NCBI RefSeq assembly: GCF_000600295.1
Contig: NZ_JEMG01000001.1
Span: 715,920 to 779,919 of the forward strand
Origin: Hylemonella gracilis str. Niagara R
GTDB lineage: Bacteria > Pseudomonadota > Gammaproteobacteria > Burkholderiales > Burkholderiaceae_C
Reading direction: 5' to 3'
DNA: 64,000 nucleotides
Position 1 is the first letter of the stretch. Every line of letters starts with the position of its first letter. The notes below the pieces were generated by a model that was not told where the DNA came from, did no database searches, and saw nothing but the letters and a program-made list of their open reading frames with translations. Made by a program: the position numbers and the translations under genes. Shown one piece after another: positions 9,381 through 19,028 of the stretch.

Positions 9381-10511
9381 TCAAATCGGGGCGGCCAGCA
9401 CGCGCAGTGATTGTTCCACCAGTTCGGCCTGCTGCTCGATCGGTGCGCGGGTCTGTTCACGGCGGCCGATTTCCAGCGAGTTTTCGACCACCAGGCGGCA
9501 GCGCTCATAGCGCCGCGCCATGAACCCGGCGTAGGCCTGCTCCACCGTGGCGTGTTTGCCCAGTTCCTCGCCCAGCACCAGGGCGTCTTCCACGGCCAGG
9601 CCCGCTCCGGACGCCAGCTGGGGCGTGGTGGGATGCGCCGCGTCCCCAATCAGGATCACCCGTCCCAGTTCCCAGGGGCGCGGCAGGAGAAAACCCTCCA
9701 GGGGGCGCAAGACAATGCCGGCACCTTCGCTCAATCCGTCCCGCACATCCCCCACGATGCCACCGTAGTCCTTCAACAGCCGCCGCAACTCCGACAGCAA
9801 TTCCGCATCCCGCATCACGGGTCGCTTGGGGCCGGTTTCCAGCGCGAACATGTACATCCGATCGCCTGAGACCGGGGTCAGCCCGACCTTGAGCGGGCCA
9901 CCCAGAAAGAACATGCGCCGTGTCACCTCGGGAGGACGGGGCACCGTCACGCGCCAGACGCATTGACCCGTGTACACGGGCCCAGGTGCGGCGGGAAAGA
10001 GCAGACCGCGTACCCGGGAGTAGACGCCGTCCGCGCCGATCACCAGGTCGTAACGCGCGCGCCGCCCGTCGGAGAACAGCACGTTCACGCCTTCGGCGTC
10101 GGACTCCAGTTGGTCCACCGTCAGGCCCAGGCCGACCTTGGCGCCGGCGGCCCGTGTCTTCTCGGAGAGGATGCGGTGCAGCAGCGGGCGCATGATGCCG
10201 CCGCTGCCGGGGATGTCCTCGTCGGTGACGATGGGCGTGGGCACGATGTGCAGGGGGCGGCCCTGCGCGTCGCACACCTGGATGCCGTCACCCGTGAAGG
10301 CCAGGGCCCGGACCTGATCGAGGATGCCGAGGCTCTTGAAGGCACGCAAGGTCGGGCCGGTGATGGAGATGCCCGCGCCGTAGACGCGCCAATGAGGGTC
10401 CAGGTCGATCAGGTCCACCTCGTGCCCGATGGCGCTGAGCTGGATGGCGGCGGACATGCCGCCGATGCCTCCACCGACGATCAGGGCTTGGAGGGGTTTG
10501 TGCGAGGCCAT
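9381..10511 (-). CDS. FAD-dependent aromatic-ring monooxygenase (group A flavoprotein)
   Basis: 376 residues from the ATG at 10511. The FAD-binding Rossmann motif G-G-G-I-G-G is at residues 13-18, the central motif I-G-A-D-G-V-Y-S-R-V-R near 165, and the second FAD motif G-D-A-A-H-P-T-T-P near 295. This is the class of single-component NAD(P)H hydroxylases including salicylate and 6-hydroxynicotinate hydroxylases, which add a ring hydroxyl. It is convergent with the AraC gene and divergent from the ring-cleavage operon, so it probably makes the diol that the dioxygenase opens. The precise substrate cannot be read. Confidence 0.88.
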   Translation of the reverse strand: MASHKPLQALIVGGGIGGMSAAIQLSAIGHEVDLIDLDPHWRVYGAGISITGPTLRAFKSLGILDQVRALAFTGDGIQVCDAQGRPLHIVPTPIVTDEDIPGSGGIMRPLLHRILSEKTRAAGAKVGLGLTVDQLESDAEGVNVLFSDGRRARYDLVIGADGVYSRVRGLLFPAAPGPVYTGQCVWRVTVPRPPEVTRRMFFLGGPLKVGLTPVSGDRMYMFALETGPKRPVMRDAELLSELRRLLKDYGGIVGDVRDGLSEGAGIVLRPLEGFLLPRPWELGRVILIGDAAHPTTPQLASGAGLAVEDALVLGEELGKHATVEQAYAGFMARRYERCRLVVENSLEIGRREQTRAPIEQQAELVEQSLRVLAAPI

Positions 10512-10898
10512 GTTGTTTCCTGGGGATACGGATTGCGGGCGAAAAGTCGGAGCCGGGATTCCGGTTCGGCTGCGATTACGCCCAGAGGCGAGTTGCCGCG
10601 TCAACGGAGGAAGGTGCCCGGCGCTTCCCCAGGCAACACCGGCCGCAAACCTGGGCAAATGCGTGGGGCGGCGTCACGCCGCGAGCGGTGACACAGGCTG
10701 GCGCATGTGCATGCGGGGTCGATCGGGCCTCGCAAGCGCAGTCAAGTTCCGCTACACAACCAGCACAGCGTGTGTCGCAGCCTTTCCCTACCATGCGTGA
10801 ACCCTATACCCCTTGAGGGCGCAGGCGCGGGCAGGGCGTTCGCCTTTGCTCGTGATGACCCCACGTGATCCCGCTTCCCATCCAACGGAGACGACAAC
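10512..10898. other. 387-bp divergent control region of the catabolic cluster
   Basis: Non-coding gap between the divergent monooxygenase and hydrolase-dioxygenase operon. No convincing gene; short frames here are artefacts. An imperfect GTCAC/GTGAC inverted pair lies at about 10673-10692. I could not identify -35/-10 pairs or AraC sites with confidence. The GGAGA at 10887-10892 serves the TTG start at 10899. Confidence 0.5.
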
Positions 10899-12056
10899 TT
10901 GAGCCTCGCCGATCCGGTTGCCAGCGCAGCCCACCGCCCCAAGACCCTTGCCGAGTCCAAGCAATGGATGCATCAGCGCCTGAAGGCCCGCTTTCATCCA
11001 ATGAACGCGCTGAGCCTGCAGGACGGCCCGGTCTACATCGAGGGCGTGCCGGGGCTGGACGGGCAGAGCTGGGGCGACTATTGGCATGGGCTCGGTGTAC
11101 AGGCTCGCGCGGCGGCCCTCCAAGCGCAAGCCCAGGGTGATCGGCAAGCCGCCGCAGCTCTGTTTCAGAAGGCCAGCGGACTGTTTTTCATGGGGCGGTT
11201 TCCCTGCCCCAACCATCCGGCCAAGGCACGCTGCGCTGTCGCCGAGCGTGAAACCTATATCGCCGCCAGCCGCTACTGGCGCGAGCCGATTGAGCGCATC
11301 GAGATTCCGTTCGAGGGCAAGGCGGGAGAAGGCGCCAGCGTGGTGGTCCTGCTGAGGCGACCGCTAGGGATAGAGCGCCCCAAGGTGGTACTGATGTGGG
11401 GCGGGGTGGACGCTTGCAAGGAGCAGATGACGGCGGCCTGCGACGCGCTGCTCGAGCAAGGCATCGCCACCGTGGCCATGGACAACGCCGGAACAGGTGA
11501 ATCCCCGGTGCGCGGCGTGCCTGACGCCGAACGCCAGTTCATCACCGTGCTCGACTGGCTGGCGACCCAGGACACGCTGGATGGCGCACGTCCCGCCTGC
11601 CTGGGGCGCTCCTTCGGGGGGTACTGGGCCACCAAGCTGGCCCATCTTCTGCCCGAGCGTCTGACGGCTGCGGTGAACTGGGGCGGCGGTGTGCACCACA
11701 TGTTCCAGCCCGAATGGGTCCAGGCGTCCCGGTATCCGGACAGCTATCTGATGGAACTGGTGGAGACGCGCAGTCTCATGCTGGGCGCCCGCAACGACGA
11801 GGAGTATGTCCAGGCTTTTGGACGTCTCTCCTTGCTGGACCAGGGCCTGCTGGACCGCCCCTGTGCTCCCTTGCTGCTGGTCAACGGCAAGGAGGACAAG
11901 CAATGTCCGGTGGCGGACATCGAGCTGCTGCTCGATCACGGTTGGCCCAAATCGGTCCGCATGTTCCCGGGTGGGCACATGGGCTTGACCCCGCAGACCT
12001 TGCCCACCATCGTCGACTGGCTGGCCCGTCAGCTGCAATCCAGGAGTCCGGCATGA
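10899..12056 (+). CDS. alpha/beta hydrolase resembling 2,6-dihydroxypseudooxynicotine-type C-C hydrolases
   Basis: 385 residues from a TTG start with GGAGA seven bases upstream. The first 130 residues are a helical lid-type domain (Q-A-A-A-A-L-F-Q-K-A-S-G-L-F-F-M-G-R-F-P-C). The catalytic domain follows with nucleophile G-R-S-F-G-G, acid candidate in N-G-K-E-D-K, and His in P-G-G-H-M-G. Helical N-terminus plus G-x-S-x-G-G is the architecture of the DHPON hydrolase / FrsA-like group, some of which cleave carbon-carbon bonds beside a carbonyl. It heads an operon with ATGA overlap into the LigA-like gene, fitting hydrolysis of a ring-derived ketone. The exact reaction is inference. Confidence 0.8.
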   Translation: MSLADPVASAAHRPKTLAESKQWMHQRLKARFHPMNALSLQDGPVYIEGVPGLDGQSWGDYWHGLGVQARAAALQAQAQGDRQAAAALFQKASGLFFMGRFPCPNHPAKARCAVAERETYIAASRYWREPIERIEIPFEGKAGEGASVVVLLRRPLGIERPKVVLMWGGVDACKEQMTAACDALLEQGIATVAMDNAGTGESPVRGVPDAERQFITVLDWLATQDTLDGARPACLGRSFGGYWATKLAHLLPERLTAAVNWGGGVHHMFQPEWVQASRYPDSYLMELVETRSLMLGARNDEEYVQAFGRLSLLDQGLLDRPCAPLLLVNGKEDKQCPVADIELLLDHGWPKSVRMFPGGHMGLTPQTLPTIVDWLARQLQSRSPA

Positions 12057-12370
12057 GCAGCAGCAACTGGCGTCAGCCCATGCCCACGCCCGAGGCCTAC
12101 TGGATGAACCGGGTGCTCTACGACATCCACCATGTCAGCAGTGACCTGCAGCGCTACCTCGCCGATCCGGATGCCTACATGGCCGACATCCCCTTGCCCC
12201 CGGAGCGCAAGGCGGCCATCCGCGACAACGACATTGGCGCGATGTACCACGCCGGGGTCAACCCCCTGCTGCTCAGGGCCCACTGCCTGGGCCTGCGCAT
12301 TCCAGAAGCCACCTTCGTGCAGTCCCTGCGCGCCGCCGTCCCCACGAAGGAGCATCCCTCCCATGGCTGA
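12053..12370 (+). CDS. LigA-like small (alpha) subunit of a class III extradiol dioxygenase
   Basis: 105 residues, starting by ATGA overlap with the upstream hydrolase. The sequence has Y-W-M-N-R-V-L-Y-D-I-H-H-V, Y-L-A-D-P-D-A-Y, L-P-P-E-R-K-A-A-I-R-D-N-D-I-G-A-M-Y-H-A-G-V-N-P-L-L-L. This is the helical fold of protocatechuate 4,5-dioxygenase alpha subunits (LigA), which cap the active site of the beta subunit. It overlaps the catalytic subunit gene by 8 bp, so the two are almost certainly co-translated partners. Confidence 0.85.
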   Translation: MSSSNWRQPMPTPEAYWMNRVLYDIHHVSSDLQRYLADPDAYMADIPLPPERKAAIRDNDIGAMYHAGVNPLLLRAHCLGLRIPEATFVQSLRAAVPTKEHPSHG

Positions 12371-13196
12371 GATTGTTTCCATCCACGCCACCAGCCACAC
12401 GCCGGTGATGATCAATTTTCCGGACGCCATCGCGGACGAGGATCGTGAACGGATCTTCGCAACCTTCCGCGAGTTGGGGGAGAGCATCTTGCAGGCCGAT
12501 CCGGAGGTGGTGGTCGTCATCTCCGACGACCACATGCACAACTTCTTTCTCGATAACCTGCCAGCCGTCTGCATCGGCGCGGCCAATGTCTACGAGACGC
12601 CGGTGGAGCACTGGCTCAAGCTGGACCGGCGCACGCTGAACGGTGATGCAGAGCTGGGCAGTTACTTGGTCCGTCAGGCCCTGGACCAGGACTTTGATCC
12701 GGCGTTTTCGATGGAATTGATCCTCGACCACGCGACCCTGGCGCCCTTGCATCTGGCGGGTTTGGCGCAGCACGTGAACGTCGTGCCGGTGATGATCAAC
12801 TGCGTGCAGCCCCCGCTGCCTTCGATGCGGCGGGCGTTGCAATGGGGGCGTTTTCTCGGGCGCGCCCTGCGTGCCTACCCGGGTTGCCGACGCGTCTCGG
12901 TGCTTGCGACCGGGGGCCTGAGCCACGACATCGCCACACCTCGCATGGGCCTGGTCAACGAGCGCTTCGACCGCGAGTTTCTGCGCCTCCTGGCGGCGAA
13001 CGATGACGACGCGCTGCTGGCTTACGCAACCCATCATGTGAACGAGGCGGGCAACGGCGCGGAGGAAGTGCGCACCTGGTTGATGGCGCACGGCGTGGCG
13101 CTGGGTGGCCAGTTCGAACCGCTCTACTACAAGCCCATTCCCAACTGGTACACCGGCATCGGACTGGGACGCTGGGACGTCGGAGCGCGAGCATGA
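12363..13196 (+). CDS. LigB-family extradiol ring-cleavage dioxygenase, catalytic (beta) subunit
   Basis: 277 residues. Fe(II)-ligand candidates by comparison with LigB are His12 (T-S-H-T-P), His57 (S-D-D-H-M-H) and a Glu in A-G-N-G-A-E-E-V-R-T-W. The catalytic His is in T-G-G-L-S-H-D-I. The fold and motifs are those of class III extradiol dioxygenases that open catechol-type rings (protocatechuate 4,5, gallate, 2,3-dihydroxy compounds). Paired with the LigA-like subunit. Which ring it opens is unknown; the flanking hydrolases suggest the product is hydrolysed rather than dehydrogenated as in the LigC route. Confidence 0.9.
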   Translation: MAEIVSIHATSHTPVMINFPDAIADEDRERIFATFRELGESILQADPEVVVVISDDHMHNFFLDNLPAVCIGAANVYETPVEHWLKLDRRTLNGDAELGSYLVRQALDQDFDPAFSMELILDHATLAPLHLAGLAQHVNVVPVMINCVQPPLPSMRRALQWGRFLGRALRAYPGCRRVSVLATGGLSHDIATPRMGLVNERFDREFLRLLAANDDDALLAYATHHVNEAGNGAEEVRTWLMAHGVALGGQFEPLYYKPIPNWYTGIGLGRWDVGARA

Positions 13197-13978
13197 GCCA
13201 GGCATCGTTGCACCACCAAGTCAGCGGACCGGAGCATGCACCCGCCCTGGTTCTGCTGCATGCGCTGGCCACCCACGGTGAGCTCTGGCGCGCGCAGATC
13301 CCTGTCTGGGCCACGCGCATGCGCGTGATCACCATTGACCTGCCCGGGCACGGGCGCAGTCCACGGATCGAGGGCGTCTTGACCCTGGCGGACCATGCGC
13401 GCCAGGTGGCCCTGGTGCTCGACGACTTGGGTGTCCAGCGCGCCGCGCTGGTGGGCCTGTCACTGGGCGGCATGGTGGCCCAGGCCTACGCCCTGGCCTA
13501 CCCCGAGCGCTGTCTGGCGCTGGTGCTGGCCCACACCAGCGCGCGGACGCCCGAGCCATTGCGCGCGATCTGGGCCCAACGTTGCGCGCAAGCTGCGGCG
13601 CAGGGGCTTCCCGCCCAGGTCCCCTCCATTCTGGAGCGCTGGTTTCCGCCCACGTTCGCTCAAACCTCGCCCTGGACGCTGCGATGGATCGCCGGGCAGA
13701 TCACCAGCACCTCCGCCGAAGGCTACATCAGCGCCATCCGGGCGATCCAGGGGCTGGACCACCTGGATCGATTGCACGTCGTCGGTGCGCCCACGCTGGT
13801 GATCGCCGGGGAACTGGACGCGGCGGCCCCGCCCGACGCCGGCGCGCGCCTCGCCGCGCAGATGCCGAACGCGCGCCTGGTCGTGCTGCCCGGCGTCGCC
13901 CATCTGGGCAACGTCCAGGCGCCCGTGCTGTTCACCGAAACCGTCGGCACCTTTCTCCAGACGGTCGTCGCGCATTGA
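13193..13978 (+). CDS. PcaD/NicD-like alpha/beta hydrolase
   Basis: 261 residues, ATGA overlap with the dioxygenase gene. Features are L-L-H-A-L-A-T-H, D-L-P-G-H-G-R-S, nucleophile G-L-S-L-G-G near residue 90, acid in A-G-E-L-D-A-A-A-P, and His in G-V-A-H-L-G. Closest recognisable types are 3-oxoadipate enol-lactonase and related catabolic hydrolases such as N-formylmaleamate deformylase. It probably acts on the ring-fission product or its lactone/amide, but specificity is inference. Confidence 0.85.
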   Translation: MSQASLHHQVSGPEHAPALVLLHALATHGELWRAQIPVWATRMRVITIDLPGHGRSPRIEGVLTLADHARQVALVLDDLGVQRAALVGLSLGGMVAQAYALAYPERCLALVLAHTSARTPEPLRAIWAQRCAQAAAQGLPAQVPSILERWFPPTFAQTSPWTLRWIAGQITSTSAEGYISAIRAIQGLDHLDRLHVVGAPTLVIAGELDAAAPPDAGARLAAQMPNARLVVLPGVAHLGNVQAPVLFTETVGTFLQTVVAH

Positions 13979-14007
13979 GCTTCACCCTGAAACCCTAGGA
14001 GACAACC

Positions 14008-15018
14008 ATGGACAAGACCCAGATTCATCAACGCCGTCGGCTGCTTCAGTTGGCGGTAGGCACGCTGGCCGCCGGCAGCTGGCCTCTGGTTTCGGCCCAG
14101 AGCGTCGGGAACCCAGCCGAGTTGGCCAAGATCGTCATCGGCCCGCCACCAGGAACGCTGGTGGATCTGCTGGCGCGACGCGTCGCGGAAAGCATCGCGC
14201 CAGCCTACGCGCGCAGCGTGATCGTCGAGAACCGGGTCGGCGCCGCCAGCCAGATCGCGGTCAGCGCGGTCAAGACGGCGCCGGCGGATGGCAACACCAT
14301 CCTGCTCACGCCCATGCCCATGATGGGCATCTATCCGCACACCTACACCCGACTGCCATACGACCCGCAGGCGGATTTCATCCCCGTGTCCATGGCCGCC
14401 GTGTTCGATCTGGCTTTCGCGGTGGGGCCCATGGTCCCCGCCAGCGTGAAGACCATGCCCGAGTTCTTTGCATGGTGCAAGGCCAACCCCGTGGTCGCGA
14501 ACTTCGGCTCGCCCGCGGCGGGGTCGACGCCTCATTTTGTTGGGAGCATGGCGGCGCGCGCCGCGGGCGTCGAGCTCACGCATGTGCCGTTCCGCGGCAC
14601 CACCCCGGCCATCAGCGACATGATCGGGGGGCAGATCGCGGCGGTCTGCGCGCCGCTGGGTGACTTCATTCCCCACATGGGCAGCGGCAAGTGCCGCGTG
14701 CTGGCCACCACCGGCGCCCAGCGCAGCCGCTTCACGCCGGAGGTGGCGACCTTCGTCGAGCAGGGCTACCGTGGCATCGTGATCAACGATTGGTTCGGTT
14801 TTTTCGTCGTGACTAATACCCCCGCGGCCAAGGTTCAGCTCCTGAGCAAGGCCTTGAAGACGGCGCTGAGTGACCCTGCCCTCGTCAGGGCCATGGACGA
14901 ACGAGGGCTCGAATTGCGCTGGTCCACGCCAGACGAGCTCGACAAGCGCCTCAAGGCCGATCTGACGCTTTGGAAAACCATCGTCAAATCCTTCAATTTC
15001 ACCGCCTTGACTTCCTGA
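14008..15018 (+). CDS. Bug-family TTT substrate-binding protein
   Basis: 336 residues, RBS CTAGGAG upstream. The N-terminus (R-R-R-L-L-Q-L-A-V-G... V-S-A-Q, cleavage near 31) is a signal peptide with a twin-arginine-like motif. The mature protein has the Bug/TctC fold markers I-V-I-G-P-P-P-G-T-L-V-D-L-L-A-R and V-E-N-R-V-G-A-A-S, then S-P-A-A-G-S-T-P-H and a V-P-F-R-G-T-T-P-A-I-S-D motif. Orphan Bug proteins are abundant in Burkholderiales and bind carboxylates. Here it follows the ring-cleavage operon and probably binds the substrate for uptake or sensing; no TctAB membrane genes adjoin it. Confidence 0.9.
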   Translation: MDKTQIHQRRRLLQLAVGTLAAGSWPLVSAQSVGNPAELAKIVIGPPPGTLVDLLARRVAESIAPAYARSVIVENRVGAASQIAVSAVKTAPADGNTILLTPMPMMGIYPHTYTRLPYDPQADFIPVSMAAVFDLAFAVGPMVPASVKTMPEFFAWCKANPVVANFGSPAAGSTPHFVGSMAARAAGVELTHVPFRGTTPAISDMIGGQIAAVCAPLGDFIPHMGSGKCRVLATTGAQRSRFTPEVATFVEQGYRGIVINDWFGFFVVTNTPAAKVQLLSKALKTALSDPALVRAMDERGLELRWSTPDELDKRLKADLTLWKTIVKSFNFTALTS

Positions 15019-15119
15019 GGGAGCTTGCTTGCGCGTTGCTGGCCTCGTTCTCATCCAGGGACGAGGTTGGTGACGGCGCAAGGCAGCGCTTGCGCTTAGA
15101 CCCGTCGAATATTCTTCCC

Positions 15120-15644
15120 ATGAAATCCCGCCTTCCCCTGCCCGCGCCAGACTCGTTCGATGGTGCGCAACGGGCTGTCTACGAGTCGATCCTCGCCACG
15201 CGCGGCAGTCTCGACGGCCCCTTTCTGGCCTGGATGCACAGCCCCTCCCTGGCCACGCGCGCCGAGAAATTGGGCGCCTTCTGTCGTTACCAGACCCAGT
15301 TCGAGCGGGTCGAGTCGGAACTACTGATCCTCACCGTCGCCGCGCACTTCGATTGCCTGGCTGAGCAGCAAATCCATGAACCCATAGCGGCCAGCGTGGG
15401 TATCTCCGCCGACGACATCGCCCTCATTCGCCAAGGCGACCAGCCCGCCCTGAGCACCCCACGCCAGCAGCTGATCCACGCCTTGGCCGAGGAACTCCTG
15501 CGCAAGAATCGTATATCGCCTGAGCTGTACGCGCAGGGGTTGAGACAGCTGGGTGAGCGTGGTCTTGTTGAGCTGGTCGGCATCGTGGGGTACTACGCAT
15601 TCGTGGCCATGACCCTGAATGCCTTTGAGATGCAGGCCAGCTAG
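15120..15644 (+). CDS. carboxymuconolactone decarboxylase-like (AhpD-fold) protein
   Basis: 174 residues from the ATG at 15120. The core E-S-E-L-L-I-L-T-V-A-A-H-F-D-C-L-A-E-Q-Q-I-H fits the carboxymuconolactone decarboxylase helix pattern, with H-F-D-C and downstream E-x3-H. There is one Cys where AhpD peroxidases have C-x-x-C, so a peroxidase role is unlikely. Families of this type handle aromatic catabolism intermediates, in keeping with the upstream genes, but 101 bp separate it from the Bug gene, so shared transcription is likely rather than certain. Confidence 0.8.
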   Translation: MKSRLPLPAPDSFDGAQRAVYESILATRGSLDGPFLAWMHSPSLATRAEKLGAFCRYQTQFERVESELLILTVAAHFDCLAEQQIHEPIAASVGISADDIALIRQGDQPALSTPRQQLIHALAEELLRKNRISPELYAQGLRQLGERGLVELVGIVGYYAFVAMTLNAFEMQAS

Positions 15645-15732
15645 CACCCACCCGCCGTTTGTGGCTGGAAAGCGCAGCCGATGCACCGTCCAGCCGCGCT
15701 GTGAACCGGGTGGTGTTCATACGCCAGCGCGC

Positions 15733-15738
15733 TACAAT
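15733..15738 (+). promoter_or_regulatory. candidate -10 box of the ahcY operon
   Basis: TACAAT, about 7-10 bases before the first conserved base of the SAH riboswitch, so transcription would begin right at the aptamer. No clear -35 element is seen. Confidence 0.5.
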
Positions 15739-15743
15739 CTCAA

Positions 15744-15846
15744 CCGTTCGAGGAGCGTTGCAGCCCTTGCGCCTGCCTGGCAGGCCCAGCGGTGAGGCTC
15801 GAACCCCAGGGCGGCAGGCCCTGCCTTCCAACTGCGCTCACCCACC
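15744..15846 (+). promoter_or_regulatory. S-adenosylhomocysteine (SAH) riboswitch
   Basis: The leader of ahcY carries the hallmarks of the SAH aptamer: GAGGAGCGTTGCA at 15750-15762, a GGTGAGGCTCGAAC core at 15791-15804, and AACTGCGCTCACCC at 15830-15843. GAGCG pairs with CGCTC to close the outer stem. Two internal hairpins are visible: GCCTGC/GCAGGC at about 15771-15785 and GGCAGG/CCTGCC at about 15813-15826. This class binds SAH and switches on genes for its removal, and is known upstream of ahcY in proteobacteria. Here it should control ahcY-tlyA-metF. Confidence 0.85.
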
Positions 15847-15922
15847 GGTCGTCGTGAGGTGAGGTCTTCCACGCGCGCGGCAACTCCGGTGGTGTTCAAC
15901 CGCTACAGCTTTGGAGTTCACC

Positions 15923-17349
<1,427 letters not shown>

Positions 17350-17350
<1 letters not shown>

Positions 17351-18111
17351 TGCGCATCGACCAGCTCCTGGTCCAGCGTCAACTTGCCAGCACCCGCTCT
17401 CAGGCCCAGCGCCTGATCGCGGGGGGCGTGGAGTGGCGCCAGGGCGAGGAATGGCGGCGCGTCGCGAAGAATGGGGACGAGGTGCCCCACAACGCGGAGC
17501 TGCGTCTGCTGGACGATGCGGAGGCCCGCTACGTCTCGCGCGGCGGGCTCAAGCTCGAAGGCGCGCTGAAGCACATCGACCTGAAGCTTGCAGGATGGAC
17601 TTGCCTTGACCTGGGCCAGTCCACCGGTGGCTTCAGCGACTGCCTGCTGCAAGCGGGCGCGGCGCAAGTGGTGGGGTTGGACGTGGGCCAGGCGCAGTTG
17701 CATCCAAGCTTGCGCGAGGACGCGCGGGTGGTCTGCATCGAAAGCTTGAATGCCCGCGATGCCGCCGCCGTGGCCGCTGCCCTGGACGGCGTTGCGCCGG
17801 CGGACGGTTTCGACCTGCTGGTGGGTGACCTGTCCTTCATCTCGCAGACCCTGGTGTTGCCGGCCGTCGTGCCTTGGCTAAAGGCGGGTGGTGTGCTTCT
17901 GACGCTGGTCAAGCCGCAGTTCGAGCTGCAGCCCGGTCAGGTCGGCAAGGGCGGCATCGTGCGCGATGCCGCCATGTACCCGCTGGTGGAGCAACGCCTG
18001 CGCGCAGCCTGCGAAGCACTGGGGCTGCAGGTGCGCGACTGGTTTGACTCAACGATCTCCGGGGGCGACGGCAACCGCGAATTTTTCATCCACGCGATCA
18101 AATCACCGTGA
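17350..18111 (+). CDS. TlyA-family RNA methyltransferase (S4 + FtsJ-like domain)
   Basis: 253 residues, ATG sharing a base with the ahcY stop (TGATG), so translationally coupled. Residues 1-60 are an S4 RNA-binding domain (R-I-D-Q-L-L-V-Q-R-Q-L-A-S-T-R-S-Q-A-Q-R-L-I). The rest is an FtsJ-like SAM methyltransferase with C-L-D-L-G-Q-S-T-G-G-F-S-D and D-L-L-V-G-D-L-S-F-I-S. TlyA proteins 2'-O-methylate rRNA; some annotated members are named hemolysins for historical reasons. Riding in an SAH-removal operon fits a SAM-consuming enzyme. Confidence 0.88.
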
Positions 18112-18118
18112 GGCTCGC

Positions 18119-18970
18119 ATGAGCGAACAAACAAAACCGCAATCCTTGCCTCTGAGCATCGAGTTTTTTCCGCCCAAGACGCCCGAGGGCGTCGAGAAGT
18201 TGCGCGCCGTGCGCCAGCAGCTGTATGCCTTGCAGCCCGAATTTTGCTCGGTCACTTACGGCGCGGGCGGCTCCACGCAGGAAGGCACCTTTGCCGCCGT
18301 GAAGGAAATCATGGCCGAGGGTCGGGACGCGGCCTCGCACATCTCCTGCATCGGTGCCACCCAGGCCACCATGCGCGAGAACCTGGCCGCGTTGAAGGGC
18401 ATGGGTGTCAAGCGTTTGGTCACACTGCGTGGTGATCTGCCCAGTGGATATGGCGCCGGTGGCGAGTTCCACTACGCCAGTGACCTGGTGGCCTTCATCC
18501 GCGCCGAGACGGGTGACCATTTCCATGTCGAAGTCGCGGCCTATCCCGAAGTGCATCCGCAGGCCCGCTCGCCCGAGGCCGACCTGCAGGCCTTCGCGGC
18601 CAAGGTCAAGGCGGGTGCGGATTCGGCCATCACCCAGTACTTCTACAACGCCGACGCCTACTTCCGCTTTGTGGAGGACGCCGACGCGCTGGGTGTGACC
18701 GTGCCCATCGTGCCGGGCATCATGCCCATCACCAGTTCCGCCCAGCTCATGCGCTTTTCCGACGCCTGCGGTGCGGAGATTCCGCGCTGGGTCCGTCTGC
18801 GCCTGCAAGGCTATGGCGATGACACGGCCAGCATCAAGGCCTTCGGCCTGGACGTGGTGACGGAACTTTGCGAGCAACTGCGCGCCGGCGGCGCGCCAGC
18901 CCTGCACTTTTACAGCATGAATCAGAGCGCGGCCACGCTGGAGATCTGCCGGCGGCTGGGTCTGGTCTGA
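18119..18970 (+). CDS. metF: 5,10-methylenetetrahydrofolate reductase
   Basis: 283 residues, FAD-dependent TIM barrel that makes 5-methyl-THF for methionine synthesis. Signatures are S-I-E-F-F-P-P-K-T near the N-terminus with catalytic Glu15, then S-V-T-Y-G-A-G-G-S-T, L-R-G-D-L-P (Asp near 105), Y-P-E-V-H-P and Q-Y-F-Y-N. It closes the ahcY-tlyA-metF operon; homocysteine released by AhcY is remethylated with the methyl group made here. Confidence 0.96.
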   Translation: MSEQTKPQSLPLSIEFFPPKTPEGVEKLRAVRQQLYALQPEFCSVTYGAGGSTQEGTFAAVKEIMAEGRDAASHISCIGATQATMRENLAALKGMGVKRLVTLRGDLPSGYGAGGEFHYASDLVAFIRAETGDHFHVEVAAYPEVHPQARSPEADLQAFAAKVKAGADSAITQYFYNADAYFRFVEDADALGVTVPIVPGIMPITSSAQLMRFSDACGAEIPRWVRLRLQGYGDDTASIKAFGLDVVTELCEQLRAGGAPALHFYSMNQSAATLEICRRLGLV

Positions 18971-19028
18971 GCCCGCGCATCACGCCTGGCTCGAGCGGAT
19001 GGGGCCTTGAACAAGCTTCGGCGCGCGC

